From NCBI GenBank assembly GCA_021405325.1, contig QWII01000007.1:1-64000 (forward strand): a DNA stretch of 64,000 bases, read 5' to 3'. This DNA comes from Caldilinea sp. CFX5 (GTDB lineage Bacteria > Chloroflexota > Anaerolineae > Caldilineales > Caldilineaceae). Made by a program: the position numbers and the translations under genes. Under the pieces are notes generated by a model. That model did no database searches. It saw nothing but the letters and a program-made list of their open reading frames with translations, and had not been told where the DNA came from. Shown here piece by piece: positions 35,140-46,500 of the stretch. Every line of letters begins with the position of its first letter. Within the stretch, counting starts at the first letter, position 1.

Positions 35140-35925
35140 ACCGACCGTGTTGTTGGAGACCAGTGTCCAACTGGAGCGGATGATAGGGCTGATTGCCGAA
35201 CAACGGGCCATTGAAATGCACCTTGCTACCGTCGATCAACACTTTGTCACTTCGGCCTATGTCTACATGGAGTTCCAACGGGCCATGTTGGCCGACTATG
35301 TGCGTGTCTACCATGCACTCCTGCGCCACCGCCATTGGAATGATGCTGCCCATGCTTTGCGCTCCGGGCCGCTTTCCTACTGACCACGCACGGTGGGCGC
35401 TGTTTGCATATCTTGACGCATACCTTGCAGGCCAGCTTTTTGGATACGACCGTGGCCCTAGACGTGCTGCAAACCCAAATTCAAGATGAACTCCCCAAAC
35501 GCTTTTGGCGCCATGTGCAGCCAATTGCCGATCCCATCCATTGTGATCTCGTCGTGGCCGGCATCCAATTGCACGCCAATCAACAATTTACCATTGCGGA
35601 TCGCTGCCGGAAAGAACTTGCTGCCTGTCATCTGCCCGACTTCCTAGCGGACCACCGCACCGAGCTACAGGCCATCGCCGCCTACCTGGTTGCCCACCCA
35701 CGCGTCGTGAAAGGGCAAGCGCGGTTGGAGCGGCTGCTGCGTATGATAATTGATGAGCCACGGGCCGCTTTAGGACAAGCAAGCTGTTGGCCGCTAGGCG
35801 ACGTCATCATTGCGTTGCAAGCCTTACCCCATGCCCAGCTTTGGACCATTGACGCCGATTTTCAGCCGTTTGCCCAGGCGCTTGGGTTGGCGCTCTATAC
35901 ACCGCCATTGAACCGGTTGTCATGA
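35129..35925 (+). pseudogene. PIN-domain toxin-like gene with a frameshift
   Basis: The ATG at 35129 overlaps the antitoxin stop. The first frame (KPTVLLETSVQLERMIGLI and TSAYVYMEFQRAML) stops at 35381-35383. The remainder continues in another frame from about 35366 to 35925 and contains the PIN C-terminal pattern GDVIIALQALP...LWTIDADFQPFA. The switch lies near CTCCGGGCC (35363-35370), so a one-base indel or a sequencing error would explain it. If real, the toxin is inactive and the antitoxin is an orphan. Confidence 0.7.
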
Positions 35926-35936
35926 ATCTGCGCTAC

Positions 35937-36240
35937 TCTCACCCACCGTCACCCGCCGACCATCCAAGCGCGTCAACGCGAACCCGGCAAATTCCTCATG
36001 ATAAGTCAGCGCCAGATCGGCCAATACCGAGAAGGCAAAGGCTTCACCCAGCAACAACCCCTCCACCGCATCTGAGCCCCAGTGGACGCCGGCCGCGTTG
36101 CGACCGATGGCGACATTGGCGGCCAGTTTGTTCCATGCGCCACCCACTATTAACGGTTTGCCGACAGTGTAGAGCAGTAATCACAATCCACCGCCGCCAC
36201 TTGCGGATCCGGCAGGACAAAGGCGCAGTTGTAACAGGCA
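35937..36240 (-). pseudogene. Haloperoxidase 3'-end fragment, copy 2
   Basis: About 300 bp on the minus strand matches the end of the haloperoxidase gene (NKLAANVAIGRNAAGVHWGS, DAVEGLLLGEAFAFSVLADL, TRLDGRRVTVGE). It starts 12 bp after the PIN-like gene, at the same boundary (TCTCACC) as in the intact gene at about 32848. Upstream parts of the enzyme are absent. Confidence 0.85.
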
Positions 36241-36309
36241 GCAAGCCAGGATTTTGTCGTTTTGCTACGCTCAAGTACAATAGAATGAGTTCATCCTTGT
36301 GGAGGTAAC

Positions 36310-36564
36310 ATGACGTATCAATTGCCACTAGAAATCACGCACGAAGAAGAGCTTTGGATGGCGCGCAGTACGGCCATTCAAGGTTTTCTTGCTACTGGTG
36401 ACACGCTCGATCAACTTTTCCATGAAGTGCCGGCGATTGTGCAGTCGTTGTATGAAGTCTGCCTTGAAAAAGGCTGGATATTTATCAAAGATGCGCCCAA
36501 TGCCCAACCCGAAGATATTGTTTGGGTGGTCAAGCTGCCTCATCCCGTTCTGCAAGCGGCGTAG
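36310..36564 (+). CDS. hicB: HicB-like (DUF1902-type) antitoxin
   Basis: 84 aa. LPLEITHEEELWMARSTAIQ, then GDTLDQLFHEVPAIVQSL is the HicB-like partial RNase-H fold. GGAGG stands 5 bases before the ATG. No DNA-binding tail is present. It is followed 3 bp later by the HicA-like gene, so the two form a type II toxin-antitoxin pair by family knowledge. Confidence 0.82.
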   Translation: MTYQLPLEITHEEELWMARSTAIQGFLATGDTLDQLFHEVPAIVQSLYEVCLEKGWIFIKDAPNAQPEDIVWVVKLPHPVLQAA

Positions 36565-36567
36565 TCG

Positions 36568-36777
36568 ATGCGTTACAACGAGTTACGCCGCAAACTGCGC
36601 AGACTTGGTTGTGAACCGCTACGCCAGGCTGGCGGCAGTCATGAAATTTGGTGGCGCCCAGGGACAGAGCTACGGACAGTGGTTCCTAATCACGCCGCGC
36701 GTGAAATTCCAACCGGCACCTTGCGCGCCATTCTACGCGATTTGGGATTGACCTTGCAAGAGTTGAATCAGGCGTAG
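36568..36777 (+). CDS. hicA: HicA-like mRNA interferase toxin
   Basis: 69 aa, complete for the family. ELRRKLRRLGCEPLRQAGGS with the catalytic His in GGSHEIWW, and the end IPTGTLRAILRDLGLTLQE, match HicA. It starts 3 bp after hicB without its own Shine-Dalgarno, suggesting coupled translation. It should cleave translated mRNAs unless bound by HicB. Confidence 0.88.
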   Translation: MRYNELRRKLRRLGCEPLRQAGGSHEIWWRPGTELRTVVPNHAAREIPTGTLRAILRDLGLTLQELNQA

Positions 36778-36808
36778 CCCGTCGTTGCACAACTTCATCC
36801 TCATTCCC

Positions 36809-36999
36809 TACCCACCGTTACCCGCCGGCCATCCAAGCGCGTCAACGGGAAGCCGGCAAACGCCTCATGATAAGTCAGCGCCAGATTGGCCAACACCGAG
36901 AGGGCAAAGGCTTCACCCAACAACAACCCTTCCACCGCATCCGACCGCCAGTGGACGCCGGCCGCTTGCGACCAATGGCAACAATGGCGGCTAGTCTGG
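36809..36999 (-). pseudogene. Haloperoxidase 3'-end fragment, copy 3
   Basis: About 190 bp similar to the last part of the haloperoxidase gene (GVHWRSDAVEGLLLGEAFAL, ANLALTYHEAFAGFPLTRLD). It has a one-base loss near GGCCGCTTGCG relative to the intact gene. It begins 31 bp after hicA, and its left boundary is near that of copy 2. Confidence 0.85.
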
Positions 37000-37046
37000 T
37001 ATGTAGTATTACTTGCTTTATGCGCTGGGATAGCCGAAGGTGAGCG

Positions 37047-37451
37047 ATGAATGTTGAACGCTATGAATATGATGAAGAAGGCGACGTGCTGGATGTCTAT
37101 TTCACTCAGGCCCAGTTTACCCAACGGCGCCCTGTATGGACCATTGAACTGACGCCGAACATCATGATCAGCATCGACCGCATGGCGCGCCAGGCAGTAC
37201 AGCTCACCTTGATGGACTACGCAATCTTAGTGCGGACAACGGACAGTGGCCCAATCAGCTTTCCGCTTCTGGGCCTTGCCGATTTGCCTAAGGCAGAGCG
37301 TCAGTTGGTCTTAGCCATCCTCACCGCCCCGCCAGTTAACCACTGGCTGGATATTTCGACCGTTCAACTGCTGCCCGACTCGCCGTTTACCGTCACTCAC
37401 CTGGAACCGCCGCCACAGTCGTTGAAAGCATTGGCGCCGATGCTGGCGTAA
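37047..37451 (+). CDS. DUF2283-like small protein
   Basis: 134 aa. The N-terminal half (ERYEYDEEGDVLDVYFTQAQ, then IELTPNIMISIDRMARQAVQ) resembles the DUF2283 beta-fold, which often sits beside DUF4258/RelE-like toxins; no toxin partner is present. The C-terminal half is not recognised. AAGGTGAG lies before the ATG. It is the third small gene set between haloperoxidase fragments. Confidence 0.65.
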   Translation: MNVERYEYDEEGDVLDVYFTQAQFTQRRPVWTIELTPNIMISIDRMARQAVQLTLMDYAILVRTTDSGPISFPLLGLADLPKAERQLVLAILTAPPVNHWLDISTVQLLPDSPFTVTHLEPPPQSLKALAPMLA

Positions 37452-37481
37452 CACCCATCATATCTCACGAATCTAAGCTGA

Positions 37482-37571
37482 TCTCACCCATTGTTATCCG
37501 CCGACCATCCAAGAGCGTCAACGAGAAGCCGACAAACGGCTCATGATAGGTCAGTGCCAGGTCCGCCAGCA
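37482..37571 (-). pseudogene. Haloperoxidase 3'-end fragment, copy 4
   Basis: About 90 bp on the minus strand similar to the end of the haloperoxidase gene, starting at the same TCTCACC boundary and more diverged than copies 2 and 3. It lies 14 bp before the end of the giant Rhs gene and fills most of the space where an immunity gene would be expected. Confidence 0.75.
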
Positions 37572-37585
37572 ACTGTAAAGTTATT

Positions 37586-40500
37586 TCAGAATGGGTTTAA
37601 CATATCCCTAGAGGTAAAGTTTAACTCATTACCTAAAGGAGATTTGGCCTTAATTTTCCACCTCAATTGTAGATCAGTGGACATGATGGATACAGACGAG
37701 ACAGCACTGAAAATTGCAGATACGGTCAAAAATTGATCAGAACTTGGAGGGCGTGGCCATAGTTGAGCCTCTATAGCAAATTGAAATTGCCCACTAAGAA
37801 TGCTGAAAGAATAAGATTCTTTGACACCTGAAGCTTCATTACGCCATTCACTTTTGAGGAGGATATCAACACACTTACCAACACCAAAGTCTAAAAGTGC
37901 GTCTGATTTTTTTGCCATAATACAAGTCATACTAATATCAGGATATGACCAATGCGCCCGGCTCAGTTTTGCCTCCCAACGAATCCCGATTAACCCAGAG
38001 AAATTTGAACTAGGTAAGAGGATATTATTAATGCCTAACTCGCTAACGTTCATCACAACTTGGGGACTGTACCATGCCTTCGCAAGTTCCCAAAGCACAA
38101 CTGCAAACTGTGCCTTTTCGATCAACCGCCTACCAGTGTTATATACAGCCATTGCTCGACGTACTGCAAGTAGATTTCTAGCCCCTGAGGATATTAAAAT
38201 GTCTGGCAGTAGTAAGTAATACTGACCACTTGGGTCAATTTTATTTTGTGGATCGTTGGCAACATATAGGTACTTGTGCAAGGTTGCAGGATCTCCTCTA
38301 GATCCCCAAACTGGATCAGTAGTTAGAAATCTACCATTTGGTGCATCATAAAATCTAGCTCGTAAATAATATGTTCCTAATGTTGAATCGTGTTGCTCAC
38401 CAACAAACAAGTATATATTCGATGAAATCCCACCAGAGCTAATGAGTAAGCCAAATGCATCATAAACATATTTGTGGAGGTCACCACCGCTTTGTTCCAT
38501 TAGAGTTCGTACACTTCCCTGCCCATCATACCCATAGAAACTGACCTCGCGTGTCCCGCTAATCTCCTGCCGCTGACTCACCAGATCCAACCCATAGGTA
38601 TACTGCCGCTGCACGACGCCGCCTGCAATTTCCTCTAACACCTGGGCATATCCCGTTAGGTTACGGTCATCGACCAGGTAATGGGTGGTGGCACCGGCCA
38701 CCGTCTTGGCGACGCGGTTGCCGTCACCGTCATAGACCATCGTCACTTCGCCGTTGTTGAAATTGATGAGCCGGTTCTCAAAGTCGTAGGCGTAGCTTTT
38801 GCCGTCTGACGCGATGGTGTTGCCGTTGTCATCATAGCTGTCGCTCAACAGGCGGTCGTTTGCGTCGTAGCTGTAGGTGGCGGCGGGCACGGGCGCGACG
38901 GTTGAAGTGCGCGCCAGCCGGTTGCCCACGGGGTCATAGCTGTAGCCAATCGCACCGTTGATGCCGTTGGGGTCGTTGGCAATGGTTTCGCCGGTCAGCC
39001 GGTAGAGGTCATCATAGGCATAATTGACCGTGCGCCCACTCAATTCGCTCACGGCGAGGCGATTGCCGGCCGCGCCTAGTGTGTAGGCATAAGCGGCCAG
39101 CGGGGCAAAGCCTTTATGCACACTGAGGTTGGTCAGCCGATTGAGTTGATCGTAGGTATAGTCATGTTGGACAAAGTTGGGATAGCGATAGCTCACCAGG
39201 TTGCCGGCGTTGTCATAGGCGTAGGTGGTGACGCCAGCGGTCAGGTTCTGATCGTCCAGCGCGGACAGCCGGTTGAGTTCATCATAGCTGTAGGTCACGT
39301 TGACGCCATTGGCATTGGACGAGCGGATCGCGAGCAGATTGCCCGCGGCATCATAGCTGTAGGTCAGCGTCCCCCAAGGCGTGACCTTGCTGAGCAAGCG
39401 GTCCCGTTGGTCGTAGGTATAGGTGGTGACGCCGCCGGCATCCTCCATGCGCTGGCGTTGACCGCTGGGGAAGTAGGCAAAGCGGACGGTTGGCTGGTTC
39501 AGGCTGGGATCAGGCGTCCGGCTCAACAACCGGTTGCGGTCGTCGTAGGCGTAGGTCGTTGTCTTGCCGGTAAAGTCGGTCTTGCTGATCAGGTTGCCGA
39601 CGCTGTTATAGGCGTAGCGTTCGGCCATGCCCAGCGGCAAGGTGCGGCGGACGCGGCGCCCCAGCACATCATAGCCAAAGCTGGTGGTGTGACCATTGGC
39701 ATCGCGCTGCGTCAGTTGGTTGCCCCGCTCATCATAGCTGTAGCGCGTCACCTGCCCCAGCGCGTCGGTCACGCTGACCAGGCGGCCCAGGGCGTCATAG
39801 CCAAAGGTGGTATTCTTGTTGGCCTGGTCGCTCTCCCCAATCCGGCGGCCCACGGCGTCATAGGTGGTGACGGTGCTGCTGCCGTCGGCAAAGCGGGTGC
39901 GGGTGCGGCGGCTGAGGGCATCATACTCATAGGTGACGCTGTTGCCATTGGCGTCTGTCATGGTGCGTTGATTGCCGTTGGCGTCATAGGTGAAGGTGGT
40001 GGCGTGGCCCAAGGCGTCGATCACTTTGGTGCGGCGGCCGGCGACGTCATATTCATAGCGGGTGGTGTTGCCCCGTTCATCAGTGGTGGCGACCACGCGC
40101 CCGGCGGCGTCATAGCTGCTGCTGGTGGCGCTGCCGTCGGGATAGACGGTGCGCACCAGGCGGTTGAGGGCGTCGTACTCAAAGCTGGTGGTGCGCCCAG
40201 CGCGGTCAGTGGCGGTCAGGCGGTTGCCCTCTGCGTCATAGGTCGAACTTTCAAAGCGACCATCGGGATCGGTCGTCTTGACCAGCCGCCCGGCCAGGTC
40301 ATAGTCATAGGTGGTGCGGCGGCCCAGTTGGTCAATGGTGGCGCTTTGCTGGCCGATGGCGTTGTACTCGGTCTGTGTGGTTGAACCGTCGGGATAGGTG
40401 GTTTTGACCAGGCGATTCTGGGCGTCATAGGTGAAAGTCGTGACGACGGTGACGACGCCGCTGTCGGTGGTGCGCGTCATGCTCTCGGTCAGCCGGTTGC

Positions 40501-43500
40501 CGTTGGCGTCATAGCTGTAGGTGGTGGCGTGGCCCAGCGCATCGATCTCTTTGATCACCCGGCCATGGTTGTCATAGTCATAGGTGGTGCTGTTGCCCAG
40601 CGCATCGGTGGTCGCCAGCAAATTCCAGGTGCCGGGAATGACGATACCGCCGCTGTCATAGTGGTTGCGCGTGCTGTTGCCCAGCGCATCGATGGTGCGG
40701 ATGAGATAGCCCGGCCCGTCGTACTCGTAGTTGGTGACGCGGCCCAAGGCATCGGTGAGGGTGCGCACATTGTTCTGGGCATTGTAGGTGAAGCGGGTTA
40801 TATTGCCCAGCGGATCGGCTTCGGTCAACACATTGCGCCGCAGGTCATAGGTGCGCGTAGTCGTGTTGCCCAGCGGGTCGGTCACGGTCAGTTCGTTGTC
40901 AAAGGCGTCGTAGCTGTAGCTGGCGACGTTGCCCAGCGCGTCGGTCTGGCGCAGGACGTTGCCCCGCGCATCATAGGCATAGACCGTGCGATTGCCCCGG
41001 CGATCGGTCACGGTCTCGGTTTTGGCCGCCAGGTCATGAGTATAGCTGATCTGCTCACCCGTGGCGTCGGTGTGACCAAGCAGCCGGCCGTCGGCGTCAT
41101 AGTCGTTGCGAATGCCCTGCACCCCGCGCGGGTCGATAATCTCTAACAGATAGTGTTCGGCGTTGTAGGTGAAACGGGTCACATTGCCGCCGGCGTCGGT
41201 AAAGCGGATCAGATTGCCCGCCGCGTCATATTCATAGCGCAGCCGGTTGCCATTGGGATCGCTGACTTCAACGATACGATTCTGGGCGTCGCGCACCAGG
41301 GTCAGCCCCTGGCCAGTCGAATGGACAATGCCATTGGGGCCAAAGGTGAGGGTGGCGCCGGTGGTGCATTCAATACTCTGCAAGCCGGCAGCCTTGTCAA
41401 TGCGATAGATCGTGCCGTCGGGTGCGGTGTAGCGATAGAGTTGCGGGTCAAAGAGGGTCAGGTCCGCTTCATCGAGCAGATCGACCGGGCCGGGTTGTCC
41501 GTCCAGGATGACCAGCGGCGGATTCCCCTCGGCGGCTAGCGTACCCAGCGTGCCGGGGCGCGGCGTATAGCCCGGCGTCACCGCCAGGATCGGGCTAATT
41601 TGTTGGCGGTTCGGCGACGGCGTCAGGTCAAACTCTTCGACATGGCCGTCGGGCAGGGTCAGGCTCACCTTATGCACGCCAGCGTCCAACAGGTAGTAGG
41701 TGGGGAAAAGCAGGCCAAAGGGGCCGGGTTCATCGACCAGATCGACAAACCAGCCGCTGCCCATGGTCTGGCTCTCGCGCAGGCGCAGCGTCTTGATGTC
41801 GAGCCGCCAGCCCATGCCAAAGTCACCGGGCGTGCGGTCGCGGCTGTCATAGACCCGGTTGATGTTCAGCGGCAGACAAGCGGTGCCGATGTTGAGGTCT
41901 TCAAAGGCGACGGTAAAGTTGCCGATCTTCTGGTTGCCGGCCAGTTGGACGATGATCGCCACCGACGCATTGTTGCCGGCCAGGTCAAAGGCGGTCAGCC
42001 GCACGGTGTAGAGGTCATTGACCAGCAGCGTGGGATCGATCACCCCCAACTTAGCGTCAACCACAGGCGTCGTACTGTTGATGATGGGGGTAAAGCCGCT
42101 TTGGCCCACCGGCGCGATTTCCACCACAAAGCGCTCAAAGTTGGCGTCCGTGGCCGTGCCAATGAGGTCGGTCAAGGTGGTGATGGTGGCGTCATCCGTC
42201 GGCGCGGTGATGGCGACGGTGGGGGGCGTCGTGTCGTTGATGGCCGGGCGCACGGTGATGGTCACGGTGGCCACGGTTGAATCGAGCGTGCCGTCATTGG
42301 CTTTGTAGGTAAAGCTATCGTCACCGCTAAACCCAGCCGCAGGTGTATAGCCAAAGGCGCCATTGGCATTCAAGGTCAACGTGCCGTGGGCAACCGTGTT
42401 CACCAATTGTGCGGTCAGGGCGTCATTGTCGGGGTCGCTGTCATTGTTTAACACGCCCGGCGCGCCCACATTAAGGGTCTGGCCGGCAGTGATGATAAAG
42501 CTGTCAGCACTTGCTACCGGCGCACGATTCGCGCCGCGTACGGTGAGCGTTACGGTGGCGACATTTGAGTCGAGTACCCCATCGTTGGCTTTGTAGGTAA
42601 AGGTTGCCGTACCGTTGAAACCAATGGTCGGTGTATAGACAAACGCGCCATTGGCGTTCAATGTTACTGTGCCATTGGTTGGACTACTGACCAAAAGGGC
42701 AAACAGTGAATCGCCATTGGGATCGGTGTCGTTGGTCAGGAGACCGGGGGCAGCGACCGTCAGCGGCTGGTTGCTTGTGGCGGTATATGCGTCATTGGTG
42801 GCAACCGGAGGCTGATTCGGCGCGCCGCCCACCGTGATTGTCACCAAAGTCTCCTCTGAGAAAAGGTTGGCGTTACGCGCGCGATAGATGAACTGATCAG
42901 CGCCGCTGTAACCGGTCGTTGGCGTATAGATGAACGAACCGTTGAGCGCCAGTTTCAACGTTCCATGCGCCGGGCCGGAGAGTAACGCCGCGGTCAGCAC
43001 GCCGCCATCGGGATCGCTGTCGTTGGCCAGTACACCGGGCGCATTGACGGTCAGCGTTGCGTCCTTGTTCACCGTATACGAATCCTTGACCGCGATGGGT
43101 TGATCGGTCGCCGGCAGCACGGTGATGGTGATTGTCGCTGTATTCGAGTCGATTTGGCCGTCATTGGCGATGAAGGTGAAGGTGTCAACGCCGGTAAAAT
43201 TGCTCTTTGGTGTGTAGGTAAAGTCGCCTGTGGCGCGCAGATCTAGCGTACCGTGATCTGGCGGATCGCCTACCCTGACGGTCAAGGGATCGCGGTCGAA
43301 ATCATAGACGCGCCCCAGAAGACAACGGTCAGGGCAGACCATATAGTGATCTTCCGGCATCGCTGTCGCATAACCGACGGCAACAGGCGGATCATTGACT
43401 GACGCCACCGTCAGACTGACCGTTGCGACATTGGAGTCGCGTTGGCCATTGTTGGCGCGGTAAGTGAAGCTATCAGCACCGTGAAAGTCAATGGTTGGCG

Positions 43501-46500
43501 TGTAGCGGTAAGAGCCATCAACCTGCAAGGTCAGCTTGCCATGCGCCGGGTTACTTACAAGAACGGCTGTCAAAGGCTTGCCGTTCGGATCGTTGTCGTT
43601 CCCCAGCACACCGGGCGCGGAAACGGTGAGTACGGTATCCTCGTCGAGTGTACCCAAATCATTATTCGCCACTGGCGGAAGATTAGCGGGCGAATCGACC
43701 GTGATTGTTACCATGACGATGTTGGAGTCGAGCTGGCCGTCGTTAGCTTTGTAGGTAAAGGTGTCGCTGCCAATGAAGCCCACGGTCGGGGTGTACACAA
43801 ACCCGCCGTTTCCGTCCAACGTCAATGCCCCGTGGGCTGGATGACTGACTAGCACAGCGGTTAATGGGTCGCCATTGCGGTCACTATCGTTTGTTAATAC
43901 ACCGGGTGTATCGACGATTAGCGTCTGCCCGGCCAATATATTATAGTCATCTGCTACCGCCTCTGGTGCGGTCGGTGGTGCGCCATCGGGATCATACAGT
44001 TCAACACTGGCCAGGGCTTTGCTATTATCCCAACCGCCCACCAGTAAGATTTTCCCATTGCAAAGCAGCGTTGCCGTATGCAGGTTACGGGCAACTGTGA
44101 GCTTTTCTCTGGCTTGCCAACGGTTGAGGACGCGATCGTATAACTCCGCGCTTGCTGCAGCGCTTGTCCCAGCCCCACCAGCGACAAGAACTTGGCCATT
44201 GGATAACAACGTTGACGTATGACGGGTGCGTGGCGTAGACATGTTCGGAACAAATCGCCAGCTATTGGTTATGGGATCAAACAAGTCGCTGGTTGCCCAC
44301 GCCGTCGTATGTTCGCCGCCGGTTACTAACACACGCCCATTGTTAAGTAAGAGAGCCGTGTGAGCGGCGCGTGGATTGCTCATCGCTGGCAGCGTTGTCC
44401 ATGTGTTTGTTTCAGGATTATACAACTCAGCACTATTCACCGTGGCTTGAATATGGGGAGCAGCGTAGCCCCCGGTTACCAACACTTGCCCATTATTCAG
44501 CAAAGTGGCCGTATGAATATGACGTCCCGTAGACATACTCGCCACTGATGACCACGAGTTGGTTTGTGGGTTGTAGATTTCGGCGTTAGATAAAGCCGGA
44601 TCAGAACTAGCGCGCGTTGCGCCGCCTATCACCAGGACTTGACCATTTTTGAGGAGTGTTGTTGTATGCCCGTGACGGGGTGTACCCATGCTGGCTGCTG
44701 GTGTCCAAGTATTGGCGTCAGGATCGAAGATTTCGACGCTGGCGAGGCTGGTTCCGCGGTCTTCACCACCTACGAGCAAAACATTACCGTTTGGTAGTAA
44801 AGTACCCGTTGCGGCAGCTCGTGGCATACTCAGATTGGGGCCAAGTTGCCAGGCGTTGGTTGCTGGGTTATATAGTTCGGTGCTAGTCAAATCGGCACCA
44901 GCGCCACTAATGGCCTGTGTTCCACCAATAACGAGAACACGGCCATCAGGCAACAACACGGTCACATGTTCATAACGCGCTATCGCTAAATCAGGTACGA
45001 ATGGCCAATTGCCTGCGGTGCAGGAAGGTGTAACAACAGCCAGCGTGACCGCAGCAACATTCGAGTCCAGATTACCATCATTGGCCTTGTAACTGAAACT
45101 GTCGACTCCTCTGAAGCTAACGGTGGGTGTATAGACAAATCCGCCATTCGGATTCAAGAACACTGTGCCATTGGCTGGACTACTGACTAAGATCGCTGTC
45201 AACGGGTCACCATTGGGGTCGCTGTCATTGGTTAACACGCCAGGCGCATCAACCATGAGGGTTTGTCCGGTTATTGCACTGTAATTATCTGCTGTTGCCA
45301 CTGGTGCTGTCGGTGGGGCGCTAGGTGGATCGTATAACTCAACGCTGGCCAACGCAGTGCTGCCAGTCCACCCACCAACCAACAGAATTTTGCCATTACA
45401 AAGCTGCGTTGCTGTATGTAGATTCCGGGCAAATTTGAGGTTTGTACTGGCTTGCCACTGATTGAGGATTGGATCATATAACGTAGCAGTTATCACAGCG
45501 CTTAGTACATTGTTTCCAGCCCCACCAGCCACCAATACCTGACCATTGGGCAGGAGCGACACTGTATGACGCGTTCGCGGCGTTGACATATTTGGAACCT
45601 GTAGCCAGCTATTTGTGGCTGGATCAAACAGGTCGCTGGTTGCCCACGCACCCGTATGTTCACCGCCCGTGACTAACACATGCCCGTTGTTGAGCAAGAG
45701 AGCCGTGTGAGCGGCGCGTGGATTACTCATCGCTGGCAGCGTTGTCCATGTGTTCATCTCAGGATTGTACAACTCAGCACTGTTCACCGTGGCTTGAATA
45801 TGGGGAGCGGAGTACCCACCAGCCACCAGTACCTGACCATTATTTAGTAAGGTCGCGGTATGGATATGACGCACGGCAGACATACTTGCTACCGGTAGCC
45901 AAGTATTCGTCTGGGGATCGTAGATTTCAGCACTAGATAAAGCCGGATCAGAGCTTGCGCGCGTGGCGCCCCCAACTACCAACACGCGACCATCTTTGAG
46001 AAGTGTTGCTGTATGCCCATGACGTGGTGTACCCATACTCGTTGCAGGCAACCAACGATTTGTCGTTGGATCAAAAATCTCAGCGTTTGTTAGGCTCATA
46101 CCAAGCCGCTCACCACCGGCGATCAGCACCTTGCCATTGGGTAATAAAGTAGCTGAAGCTGCCGAGCGTGGCGTACTCATATCAGGCCCAGTTACCCAGA
46201 CGTTTGTCGCAGGGTTATAGATCTCAACCGTGGCCAGATCTTCATCAATACCCCTCACGAATTGTGTTCCACCAACGACAAGCACTCGGCCATCGTGCAG
46301 AAGAACAGCCCGATGTGAATGTCGCGCCTGTTGTAAATCAGGAACTGTTGGCCAATTGCCTGCGGTGCATGACGACACGGCAACAGTTATTGTTACCGTT
46401 GCAACATTTGAGTCAAGTAAGCCATCGTTTGCTTTATAAGTGAAAGTATCCGTACCACTGAAACCAGTGATAGGTGTATAGACAAAGGCACCATTTGGAT

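Noticed and set aside
32848..37571. Integron or att-site array
   Set aside because: No integrase, attI or attC-like palindromes were seen; repeats are plain gene fragments. Kept only as one hypothesis in the findings.
39116..40384. 422-codon plus-strand frame with regular repeats
   Set aside because: Its periodicity mirrors the YD repeats of the Rhs gene on the other strand.
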